A stretch of 64,000 bases of DNA from Varroa destructor (taxonomy: Eukaryota; Arthropoda; Arachnida; Mesostigmata; Varroidae): positions 7,089,440 through 7,153,439 of the forward strand of contig NW_019211454.1 of assembly GCF_002443255.2 (NCBI RefSeq), in the 5' to 3' direction. Below are positions 1 to 12,271 of this stretch, in pieces. A program made the position numbers and the translations under genes. Every line of letters starts with the position of its first letter. The first letter of the stretch is position 1. The notes below the pieces were generated by a model. That model did not search any database, was not told where the DNA came from, and saw nothing but the letters and a program-made list of their open reading frames with translations.

Positions 1-3000
1 ACAACTACACACGTACACCTTGTACGAATATATTCTCGATCGACTATTGTCCGGCCGACTAGACTGTAGTGCGTTTATTATAGCCCCTTCTAGACGCAGG
101 CTTATATATCCCTACATAATATGGGCTTGTGTGGCTGTTTGGCAAGCTGTTTCGAATTGAGATAATTATACGCGACTGTAGGCGATCCGTTAAGAGCCGA
201 GCGTAATGTCTACACTACCTGCCTTCAAAAGCCCTTTGCGTGTCAGTGAATATCGGATAAGTTCTGTCTCTTTAATGGCGGTGCCAGCGATGGCGGTAGT
301 AAGTCCAAAGATTTTTTATTTTCGTAACAATTTCAGAAGCTAGGCTGAGGCAAGGCTCAGGAACTACTCGTTGATTCGTTCGTTCAACCAATTAATTCGC
401 AGGTTCAACTGAAATCCTTGCAGAGATTATGCGTTTGGAGTATAATTGAACACTGCATGGCTATGTATGTGCAAGTTTGTAACAATAGAATAGAATCGGT
501 AAGATCCATCGCGCGCTGAAGCTCCATCGTCACTCGCTTTGTGGCAACGATACAGTGGCAGCGGTGGTAGAGTTCTGGAGGTAGAAAAAAACCTTTAGCG
601 GCCTACCGGCCTTTGCAAAAGTCGTCGTCGTCGTACTCCTGTATCTCTGGTCTTCTCCTTGGGCTTACTTTTCTGTAGTTCACAATGTAAATTATCTAGA
701 TTTGTAGTTTTTTTTTGGCTCGCAACTTGTGCAGACAAAGGTCCGTTGTTTTTTATCCGCTGAAGACTATGGACTGTGTTAACGTGCCTCACCAACAAGA
801 TGGTGTGATATGTTATAGTTGATATATTTTTTTTATTACGGATCTCTAAGATAAAACTCTAACGCCAGCCAAGCCCGGCCAATAACCCGCTCTTAGGTAG
901 ACTGAACCTTAGTAGAACCTCTAGTAGTCACCGCTGGTTTCGTCAGGAGTAGCAATAATATAAGCACAATACACACGAAAAAAGCTCTGTTGACGAAAAT
1001 ACAGGAAAACGTGCAAAACTTCGCAGCGACAAACTAGTCAACCGCTATTACTTGTTTTGTATTATAGGAGATGCTGATTCTTTCCTTTCGCAACTCCAGC
1101 GTGCCCCTGCTATAGTCGCATCAAGCCATGCCGGCATGCTTCTCGATGTAGCATTACCATTGCGTGCGTTTCGTCTCCGTGTGCGAAGCCCTTTCCTCCA
1201 TTCTCCGTAGTCGACCTCAGCCTCGCACACAGCGCTTCAGTACTACTTATTGTTGCGAAATTCGCCTTGAAGGAAACGGTGGCGCATGAAGTTTTAGAAA
1301 TCCTAGCGGTACCCCGCGGCCTTGGCGACAACAGCGGCAGTTGTTGCAGATGTGGTAGGAGAATTCATTAGACTTTTCATTAGCTCGACGCGTCTCCCGA
1401 CGCCATTGTCCCGTTATGTACGAACGGTTGGCATGGCGTTGAGCTGGCCCTCAAAGAGTCTGCTTCACTCTGCAAGCTAGCGGTGACCTGTGACGTGCAG
1501 ACGAACCGAAAGAAAGCTCAGATCTGATAGACTCAAAAAGGTAAAGAATTGGAATAAACGATTGGTCTCGAGCGAGGGGGGTTGTGAGTGTACGAAGCGC
1601 TGAATGTATACAGCGAAACTGGAGGAGCTTGATTTCGACAAAAGCTCCGATAGAGAACAAAAGGGTATGTTTGCTTGTGGCTGTTTTTGTGAGATGTGGC
1701 AGTATATAACGGAGCAGTGCGTTGAATTCAGGATAAGGAAACACACGAAATTTAGGAAGGGCACACGAAACCTAACATCCGGGATAAGCTATTGATCGTA
1801 AAATGTACTCGGCTTGTATAGGGCTTTTGGTACCGCTGTAATTTCTTACTTACTACTTATTACGAGCGGTCAAAGACATCAAAGCGTACGAGAAACACGA
1901 CTCACTGCGGAATGGGAGGTTGCTACTAGGCTAAAGGCTGCTAAGGAACAGTAGTACTTACAGCCAGTAGCGACATATACACCCTACCGATTGGAAGGAC
2001 TGATGACGGTGCTTCTCCTTTGCCTTCATAGATCTAGTTTATGAGTAAATGGTAGCCGAGCAGGACACGGGCAAAGGCGAACATCCATAATGTGTTTCGG
2101 TCTGGGTGCAATAATACGTAGTAGTGGCATTACAACCATCATTGTGTGGGTAGACGTGGCTTATGACATATCGTTTTACTCATGCTGCTGTACATATATA
2201 GGTTTGCGATTTACCATGATCTTTCTCTATCTCTAGCCTTTTCTTGTCCTCCGTCTTGCTGTTTGTGTGATTGCCGACTCATTTCCTAGTGTTTTTTCTT
2301 AAGTAGCCACATGAAGCTATATACAGCAACGAAACTGGCTTGTATGTTTTTCTTATAGTGCTGACGTTGGAATACGACCACAGCAACGTTGTCGCGATTT
2401 AAGCGCCTGCCGCCGCCGCTGCTGCAGTTACTACTAGCTAAGCGATGGCAGGAAGTTGCTTGCGGGAGGTGAGTCAGTTGTTTACGCAGGATGAATCAAT
2501 CAACCGCTTTATCATCAGCCTGTCTGCCCGGCTTTTAGTTTGTTTAAAGTGATAGAGTTAGGAAGACAGTAATAGTTTAGAAGACAGAAGCAGTACCCTT
2601 TAACCCGGCGCTGATCGATTCGGCTTAGTCTCATGATTTGGAGTCACCCCCTAGGCCCCTCAAGCGGCCAATAGTGGGGGACAATGGCCGATGCTGGATA
2701 CCCTGCAATGTTATTCCTCGATCCTACAGTCGTTTCCTCTTTCCCGGGTCCTGACTGCCTGCAAAGGACCCAACAGAGCCCCTTTTGCTGCATTTCCGTT
2801 ATGCACTGTCGCTACTTCTTTTACCAGAGGGTCAAAACACTTACTACTGCTGTTGTAGTAGTCGCCAGTGGGTAGGGTCACGCAGCGTTTGGCGGAACTG
2901 CTACCCGTCCGGCGGCGTTCTATAGCGTGGCCCAGCGACATGGTCCCTATCGGGTCCCAAAGTACCTCTTCCTGTAGAAACAACACTGAAACAGACGGAT

Positions 3001-3633
3001 TCCGTAACATCAGCCCCCGAGACAGGAATGGAGTCGATCGCTAACAGTAACGGCCATAGTTACAGTACTCGCCGGCAGTTGCTATAACCATGCAAGTAGC
3101 GAATGTTAGCAAAGGCAGTCAACCCCTACTCTTTTTTTGAGCGGGGACTCTGTAACGAGTCTATGTGCACGGAGCTGGGCATGGAGTACAGCAGAACGGT
3201 CTCTGCCATCACGAGTTCTCTTCCGTAGCAGCAGGAGCAGTAGAACCGTTCCGTCCTTCTGCCACTTTTTTTCCACCTTCCATTCGTCTTCTTCGCCTTT
3301 GCTGGTCATTCCATGTGCCCCCGGCGCGTACACAGAATGCACTGTGCTTACTGCCCCTGTGCTACTGTAACTGCTACTAATATAACGATAGCGAGAACAA
3401 CGACCGTACATAATACTGTATTCGGCTCCCCTCCGACTCACTTGGTCCCTTTCCTTCTATGATCTTATTTGTCCCCGTTTCCGGTGACCCGCGGCCGCTC
3501 CCTCCCACCTTTCCGTTGGTATAACTATGCTAATAGGCTAAACGTAGTTCGTAGCTGGGAAGGCAGCAGTAGCAGTATTTGCAGGCAGGGGTCAGAAGTA
3601 TTACCCCCTTTACTGTCCTTGTTGTCATTCCGA
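1..3633. other. Non-coding stretch, no gene recognised
   Basis: Both strands carry only short, mutually overlapping open frames (up to 111 codons) with no motif I recognise. The DNA is mixed in composition with scattered short trinucleotide runs, for example GTC units at 621-634 and CCG/GCT units near 2409-2425. No promoter, RNA gene or transposon end could be supported. Intron or intergenic DNA is the simplest reading. Confidence 0.6.
621..634. repeat. (GTC)n short microsatellite
   Basis: There are about 4.7 perfect GTC units. It is one of several short trinucleotide runs in the window and has no associated gene. Confidence 0.8.
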
Positions 3634-3908
3634 GAATTTTTATAGATAAAATGAATCTAATAATTAAAATAAGAAATTTTATTTTGTTACCGTTGTGTAT
3701 ATACATTTTAGAATAAAAAATAATTATTCTACTAGTAAAATAAACAATAAATAAAAATAAGGAACTTATTCGGTGAATTAAAATTAAAAAATTTAAGTCT
3801 AAGAAAAGTAATATATTATTTAAAGAAAATTCAATAATAAAATATTGATAAAATTTTAAACAAGTCAAATTAAAAATTTAAAAAATGAATGAAATTAATA
3901 AAAATGAA
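3634..3908 (-). pseudogene. ND5: NUMT: decayed fragment of mitochondrial ND5
   Basis: This is a nuclear copy of part of mitochondrial NADH dehydrogenase subunit 5, a membrane subunit of respiratory complex I. GC falls to about 14% (hand count), against DNA of roughly 45% on both sides. The minus-strand frame running down from 3868 is dominated by Phe, Leu, Ile and Asn. It contains IFYSK-MY followed by K-FLILII and ILS, which match the ND5 N-terminal region, where IFYS, a short hydrophilic turn, NRF and the next helix (VLSM) are conserved. Read with the invertebrate mitochondrial code, AGA becomes Ser and ATA becomes Met, which improves the fit. Upstream of 3868 the frame meets a TAA at 3878-3880. 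Another phase, from about 3908 down to 3882, is again hydrophobic, suggesting a frameshift. Below about 3634 the frame runs into ordinary nuclear sequence. It cannot encode a working subunit here. Edges are good to about 10 bases. Confidence 0.8.
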
Positions 3909-6900
3909 CAAAAAGCTCTTGTACCCTCCCTCGCCAACAGTGCGTTTGTAATACAAAGCCCGCTGGATCTGCCAAATTCAGGTTTTTTTTTTCAAATAGC
4001 GATGCAACGCCTAACAGTAACGGTAGCCAGATTGCCCTCTAGACCAAGTAGTCTCGGCAGTGATAGATATCACAGCTCCCTTAACGCACCCCTCATACTT
4101 TCAAGGTCTTGTTGAATAGTGGAACTATCTATGCATCCTCAGCAGCACTGGCAGTTTTTCTTATACTACGAGGAAGGGGACTGCTGCACCTTTCGCTTCC
4201 AGCAGCAGTAGTGCTGATGCTGCACTGTAATGATAGTGAGACGGTTTTGAATGCGTACGGTCGCTTCGTCGTCGGGTAGAAAGTACTATAAAGGATAGTA
4301 GTGAACTCAGGCGAATTGAAAACAAGCCGTAACCCCTGCTGGCTATCCTGGCTTCTAAGAAGTTGCTGCCATTGGTGCACTGCAAAATAGGGGCACAAGC
4401 TGAAAAAGGCCTACGGTCAGCTTCAGTAGTCCTTCATTAGACTGCCTCGCCCACTGAAGGCAAAATCGGGATGGCCTTCGCGAAACCTTCGGAGTCTCCC
4501 GTTCGCTCCTTCGTTCGTTGCAAGGTCGCTGGGTGGCGTTATCTAACCAAGAAGGAGAACAACAAGCTAGCATTCGGTTCGTAGCAGAAGCTGGTTCAGC
4601 TCACTCGGGTAAGGACCACAAAAGTAAATTAGTAGAAGAAGAAGAAACGTTGAAGAAACTGAGAAGCGATTTCGTCGGATACGTGAGTCTGATGGGTCGT
4701 TCCGATATACTATTCACCTTATACGATCTTTCCGTAAATAGCCAGTAGACCATGAGTACAAAAAGGGCATTTCTACATTAATATTTGTCCTCCAGTGTCA
4801 AAAAATTAAAGAAAGCTGTAGAGGGGGAGGGGAACAGAAGGCCACGGCCCGATAAAACGAACCCATATCCCGATTCCGATGAAAAATAGAGATGTTTAGC
4901 AAGATTGCTTCCGATGGCAAACCTTCTTATTAGTCCATAGGACCAGTAGCAATAAGTTCAAGCAAAGGTAATACGCGTTCGGATTGCTGTTTCCCATGCC
5001 TTGCTACTTAGGGATTTATAGTGCAATCCGTGACAGAATCATGCGAACCCTGATGTCCCTTGTTTTTTTTCTAAACACATGGGAAAAAACTAAAGCATGT
5101 ATCGTTCACCAACGATGTCTTACCCTCTGTGGGAGACGCGAAGGATGACATCGTACTCACTGATTTACCCACTTTGTTTTAGAAAGTCGCCAACACTGTT
5201 AAACAGTCCTATAGATTAGACGTCTGTAGCGGATTAATCATCAGACGTTACTTCAGGTAAAATATTAACATTTCATGTGTGCCTTTAAACATACCCTAAC
5301 TATCACATGGTCCTGTTAACCCTTCATAATGAATTGAGACTGCGCCCCCTAGGAAATCCATTGTACTCCTTGTTACTGACTTTGAGGCGGTATGGAAAGC
5401 TGGCCGGTCTGGAAAGCCAGGGTAAGACGAGGCTATGAATGTGACGGTCCGTAACGCGATTCCGAAGTCTTAGTGCCCTTCGCCCTTGCTCATAAATAGA
5501 GTCTGCCTTGATCGTTGCTGCTTTCGAAAGCTAACGGCGCCGGTCGCGACCATTCCGACTATATCGGTTGGCGGAAACTTCGACTACGAGTCGCCTGCAG
5601 GTTCGCGCTAACGATAATTTTAGAGATCAACTTGAAAGGGTGATTGGACGATAGCACCAGCCTCAGTGGTAGCGATAGTAATTGTTGGCTTTTACACCTT
5701 TTGCTTCCTCGTGGAGTGAGTCGCTCTTTCTGTGTCTCGTTACTGTAAGTGGAGGAAAGGGAATCATTAAACGGAGACAATAAAAACACGAACACCCTTG
5801 AGAGCGCTGAGAGACAGCCATCTATCGTTCTTTGACTGCTGGCTTTCCGTAGTACAGCACGGACCGCCCCCAGCTTTTGCCCTCCTTGCCCGTGTTTGAA
5901 CGATAGGGCAAAATGGGACGACGGGCAACGTTTTCCACTGAGTTAGTCAATCGACTCTCAAGGCCGTTCAAGATACCGCAGGCCTTCTCAGGCACCTCTT
6001 TCCAGTTGAGCGGGTGTCCGCTCGTCTAGCTAGTGTCTGTGTCTCTCAGAATTGCCGGCCGATTCACCCGCGGCAGAGTGACTGTCCTTTATTTCCGCTT
6101 CTCTACATCTTCAGCGTTGTTGTCTCTTGATCGCACGTTCAAGCCGTTTGTTCCAGCTTTCTACGGATGATTATACTAGCACTATTCGATTTGCGTAGCC
6201 GCGCCACCGTTCGCTGTACGCTTAAGTGCACAGGCACGGAATCACTGTAAGGGATTGTCGCAGGTGGAGGACGAAGTGAGCATCGATAGCCTCATACCGG
6301 GTAACACGTCGGCACGAATTCTGGCTGTTATAGTAGCAGGTCACTAGCCAATAGGCGTTGTTTCATGGATGGGGTAAACAGTAACGGTACCGATGCCATT
6401 CTACCCTTTCTGTAATAAGGGGGGCGGCATCGGTGCCGCACGCTATGGTGCTTGCCTTTACCTTTTTTTGATACGCCGGTGGTTGTGACGGTAGAAGTTG
6501 TATTAAACCTTCTCAAACAGCTAGGGTGGCGCAACTGTCATTCAGCCAACCCAATTGTATCGTCTTATTGGGTACCTTAGCCTGTTATTCGGACTGTCTC
6601 TTGGAGGCCATCATCAAACTCAATTCTATCATGAAACAACAAAAGAGGAAAACTATTTCGTTGCTTTTCGTTTCTCGTATTGGCGCTTATTCTTCCTTAG
6701 TCTCGATACTGTTTTGACCTAGTCGGCGAAAAACCCTTCGACTACCTCAGTAGATCGTGACATGCTGCACGTGAAAGTTCCGTTCTCCGAAACTGTCCAC
6801 AGCCCCATTGAGAACGTAGACTTTTCCGCTTTTGTAAGATATAGTATAGCGACACCGGTGGGTTCCTCGACAAAATGAACTCCACGCATAGATCCATTTT

Positions 6901-9900
6901 TTTAGTTCATTTTGTCTTTCGGACAAGCGAACCAGCGTTTCATTTGCACTCCTACAGCAGGGTCTACAGTTTCAAGGAGCACAGAAAGCACCAGGACGCT
7001 ACAAGCCGTATTCCTAAAAAACGTGAAGTGTTCGGAATATGTCGTTGGAAGAATGGCTAAATGAAGTAGCGAAGGAGATGAACTTACATTATGAAGCTCT
7101 TTATGGGCACAGACGCTTGAAAGTATCATCATCGTTAACGGTCGTTAACTGCATCAAATTAAATATAGACGCAGGTCAGAGCTTCCTCCGGTAAACTGTC
7201 TGAAGAGCATTCAGATAACACAGTTTTCTTAACCATTTCATACGGTGCTAGTTGCAAAATGCCGATTTATTATTAGACGTAATGTATATATACGTTACCG
7301 TACGCAGTCAGTTAGAGAACGACATAATATGAAGGTAATACGAACTCGACGCCAGCGAACGCAATAGGGATACCCAACCATTGTATATTCTACCCGCAGT
7401 GAAACCCACATTTGACCCACCAAGCTCAGGTGATCAGTGCCAAAAATTGGCTGCGACAATCGAGTTCAAGCAAGACTGATACAAATAAGTCCGACTTAAA
7501 CGTCAGCAAAATGTTAAGGAAAGTTATTAAATAGTGAGGGAAGCCATACTCGAACGAAGCATTGATATGATTTTTGCTTCTGCATCCCAATAGTCTGTTG
7601 TAGTACACTAGTCCACCGTCCGCTATTCCCATTACGCGGGATAATCTGACAAGCTGCCTGTCACCGCCTCGGCTTGCTTCTAATCGGCAGCTGGCGGACA
7701 TTTGTTTGAGTAATGTCTTTTCCGCCATAAGCTGATGTTTCCGTCTTTACAGACCGTCTCTATGTGTACTACAAATCACGCCCAAATGCCCAAGAGTGGT
7801 TTGCTTCGCGACTGACCGTCCAGCGGGAATAGAAGGGCCTCTTATATGAACGCCGGGGACTAATTGGGATTGTCCGGGACCTGACGTTTCATGTGTTCAC
7901 TGGCTTCGGGGAGTGCGAGGGGAGCATAGAGTTGGTACGTCATCAGCCAGCTTCTAAGACGACATGCACACAGTTGCGCTTTGAGGACGGTCATCTTGGC
8001 ATGCTTGTCACCAACGGCAGCGGCGACGATGGCTGGAAACGCCGGAGCATTAGTGCGGTGGTGGCAGGAAGGTACGAAGAAGGAAGTTAGCTAAGCATCA
8101 GTCCATGAGTGGATGTAAAGAAGACGTGATGCTCTCAGGATAGCAAGAGAAACAAGACAGGTGGCCTGAAAGGAAAAGACGCATGAGACAAAACGGCAGA
8201 TAGCATCAGCACAAACGCGACCAGGAGCTGAAAGCGGGGCTTCTGGGCCAACGGCCGCTCGTACACCAACAGATAAGGCCTCCAAGTCTACATTCACAAA
8301 CTTTTATCCGTTTGCGGCTTCTTTATCATGCAATGTTGCATCCTGAACGAAGCTTGTCGTTAGCGAGCGCGGTCGGCAGAATCCAGCGGAGTAGCAGGAG
8401 CGGCGTAGTATTAGCGGCCACACCAACTCGACACACAGTCCACGTCATTCTGGGTTAGTAACGATATTGCCTATTCGACTACAGACAACGTCGGGCTTTT
8501 GGGGGGAGGAACGAGAGTATACTAACGCCGATTAAGGCTGTCTCTTCCGCCAGCGGACTCTTCGTTGTCACAGGATTCATTTTGGGCGAATAGGATTCGC
8601 AATGGCTTTGTTTAGCTTGAACGATGGTTTGCTTCATTTGTATTGGCTACCTACAAGCGAAGTTTTGGTTACATTACAGTGTCGCTTCAACTGACCGTTG
8701 CACTCTCCCACATCATTAATTATATCCTTCATGGCAGCACCATTACTGCGAGCGATGGCAAGAAATGAACCAAGAGTATAAGGGAATAAATAGAAAGAAA
8801 CTAAAGAAAGAATATATCAGCTAAACTTGCTTACCCACAAAAAAATTCAGTATTGAACGTGCTCCTAAAGTAAAATACAACGGTCGCAGACGCGCAGTGA
8901 ATACATATCAATGTGACATCAAAACTAGCTTAAAGGTTTGTATAAAAAAGATAAAAAGCGATGCGAGGTTATGCCTAGACATTAGCAGCATTTACTCTTG
9001 ATTAAGCGGTGTACAAGTTCCACTAACCCGCTGGAACATTTTTCAGCGTGGCGCCAATTGTAGATCTGTTCTGAGACCTTTTCTTGTTTTCATCTTCGTT
9101 GGATGAACTATCTGTTGCTACTGAGCAATCTGAAGTGCTCGTCAAGATGAAGACAAGAACCACCGGCCCTTAACCAGTGCTGTCGATCTCTTAGCGAGGC
9201 ACCGAAGCAGCTTTCAACATCTTGATGTGATGATACTAGGCTGTTTTTCTATATGTAGAAGGGCATCCATTCCTTTTTAACTCACGATCAGTAGCACAGT
9301 TACGGGAAAAAAGCCATATCGCACGTGAAAGGGCTGCGTTCCTTAATGACTTGCCTAACGGGACCCGAGTTAGCAAACGGAAGTTTAGCCGTTGCACCTG
9401 ACTACCTCCCAGCGCTGCCGCTGCCCTCATCTTCTGCAGTCACGATCGATGCTATAACATTAAGCGGTAATTAAGATGGACTTTGCTTCATTACATCTCC
9501 CCGGCCGGCTTGAGTCCTGGACTGACATAAAACTTGTATCCGCTGCAGCAAGATCCCGGGAAACCGCAGCGATCGTAGCCGCATTCAGCTCCTTAGTACT
9601 TTGAGTCTACCAGTGTTAAACCTACTGACGACAGGTCCCGTTACGATCATAAATGACGGACCTGCACTTTACACGGGCATCTCCAGCATGGTCCGTCGGC
9701 GGCTGGTTTAGGACGCGCTACTTGGACTCTCGGATACTGAAACCTGCCGGGCCAGCTGGGAATGTGTCAAGTCACTCGGCGAATACCGCCGCTAATACTA
9801 TAGTAGCAAGAGAGCACACCTCTCGTTATCTGGGAGCTTGGGAGTCAGCCAGACGGGGTGAGGCCTCCCTGATCATCTATCACGGCAGCTGCGAACGATG

Positions 9901-12257
9901 GACGAACCGGACGAGTACTTGGTCGAGAGCTGTCCACATCAAATGTTAGCCGCCACAATTGACTACTGGTCTTGGGAACTGCCCTGTATGACCGTCTAAT
10001 GGCCCAATTGACATCAGCTAAGTTGGGAGAGTCATAATGAACAAATATAATCAGGTTAGTAATGTTTCACATCAACTCAATGCCCACTCGTCCATTCCGG
10101 CTGGGCTGGGCATAGGACTGTATCACCTCGACAAAATGGACCAAGACACGTACGGGCAACGCTGACTCAACGTTACTGTTTTGGAAAGTAGCGCATGGAT
10201 GGACAGACACTTTTATGAACCTCGCCGGAAACAATTATTTAGCCGAAGATCAGTTCCAACTAATGGCTGCATGCAGTAACGTGACGGCCATGGAAGTAAG
10301 AAAGGCAGAGCTCACAATAGAAACTGTGACAAACGCAAAGTGAAAGGCTGTATGGGCAGCTGAACGGACATGGCTTCGTCACAATAGAGAGGCTAAAATT
10401 TATTCAGCTTGGCGATCGTCATGTTTGTTAGTAATTTTGAAATGGACCAATTACGAGTGATCAGTTCAACGAGGTGTTGAGTTCGACCGTGTATGAATAA
10501 CTAGACAAGTCTTGAGAAATTTATAAACTTATTTGCCCCCTGAGGCGTGCTGTGTAAAAAAAATGATATCCAAGATAAATTTCCAAGATAAAATAATATT
10601 CGAGCTTTTGGGAAACAAAACAGCATCGTATGATTACGTAAAGTGATGGGTTGTATTATTATCATTAATCAAATTTATAGAAGCAAAGGCAAACAAAGGA
10701 CCAATTGCTCATCCATATAATCGACTAACCCTGTATTTCTATACACTGTACAACTACTATTGATATAAGCTGTTCTAGAGGCGATGCGCGTTCATATTTA
10801 CTCTTATGCGACGTCCACTTACAGATCCATCCACCATAGATTAACATAAGCCTTGTTCGGGCCCAGTGGGCTGTAATTGAGCTGTACACATAGAGAAGTC
10901 ATTGCCTTCTAGCTCAAGCACTGATGCCTAGCCCGAGACCCGGCCCGGGACGGTAGCCGCTATCCAAACCGGGAAACCAAGTGAATATACATAAAAGCAG
11001 TTGGTTCCACAAGCTTATAAGCCCCCAAACACGCATATATGCATCGAAACAGCAGCAGCTAGATGTCACACAGCACACTACCGTAAGCCCCCATTTGTAC
11101 AGTCCCGGACACGCCAGAGGGCCAAGTCAGCCAACCCAGTTGTTAAATAATAGGCGCTGCTCCTTATCTCGTGGACGTCTAGCGAAGCTTCGGTGAAGCG
11201 TCGGCCACCAGTGCCGACGATTATTAGGCAGAAGGAGGACAAGGGCCATAGCCATTATGTCCTTTTATAATTCCGCATGCAACATATGAAACATATGAAA
11301 TTAGTAGCTCTGCGACGATATATTTCAACATTTAATAATGAAATGGTATGAAGAACAATAGGCTGGAGCCGGACATATAAGTGTAAGCAAACTGTTGGAG
11401 TTTTGTCAGCTAGAAATGGAAACAAGTTCGATCAGACCATTTCTAAATAATATGTACGTTCCGTTTTAGTTATGGTGCGTTTCCTCACAGTGCATCTTAT
11501 TCAGTCTACGCGACTAGGCAGAGGCCTAGAAGATCCCTTTATCGACTGAACGCTTTTTTCTTGTAAATGTGTAGGATTCTCTGATTAGATGGAAACTAGA
11601 TAATTAAGAAAGTTAGCTTAATACGGTTGAGGTACGTATGTATCAATAATGTCTTTAGCATCGAAGAACACGTAAGATAAATTATGAGCTAATTTATCAA
11701 GCAAGCAGGCCTATTTGTGTGTGGTCATACGTAACGCTCGCAGCTTAACTTGCGGCACATACAATCCGCAACATATCTTCATTGGTGTCTACGCTCGAAT
11801 TAATGCAGTATAGAAATTTATTTCAATAGTTACTTTTCTATTCCAGCTACTTAAAACGGCTAATAGAAAAGCAGAATCAAACACACCCTTATTAAATTAG
11901 TTATTTAAATTATTAAATTTCCCTGGTACCGGTAACTGAAGCAGGTCTCGCTCTTGAGATCGTGTTAGGACACGGGTAGTTTCTTGTTTTGTTGTTCGTA
12001 ATGTACCACTATCGCATGCGGCGTATGCTTGCGGCTTGTTTCAAAGGCAGAATCTCTCTTCGTGAAGTTAACGCCCTTAGTGTAACGTAGGTTAGATACT
12101 GCTCACCCGCTCGGCAATCGGATAAACGTGTACTTCTCCATCCTTACTAGCACGAAGTGTTTCATTCAATGTTATAGCCACGTCGCGATATGTCTGGCCA
12201 GTTCATTGCCTTCACCCGAACCTAAATTTCGCAATGATTGTTTGCTCGGTGTTTTCG
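3909..12257. other. Non-coding stretch, no gene recognised
   Basis: Open frames are at most 100 codons and show no family motif. Several intervals lack any ATG frame of 60 codons, including 4749-5558, 8298-9235, 9950-10980 and 11197-12127. A GAA run lies at about 4634-4647 and a short tandem of the 9-mer ACATATGAA at about 11282-11300. AT-rich pieces near 10500-10700 and 11800-11930 do not translate into mitochondrial-like protein. I see nothing else to annotate. Confidence 0.55.
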
Positions 12258-12271
12258 TTTTTTTTTTTTTT
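12258..12271. repeat. Poly(T) tract, 14 T
   Basis: This is an uninterrupted run of 14 T. On the minus strand it would be a poly(A) run, but no upstream retroposed gene or target-site duplication is evident, so it is called only as a homopolymer. Confidence 0.85.
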
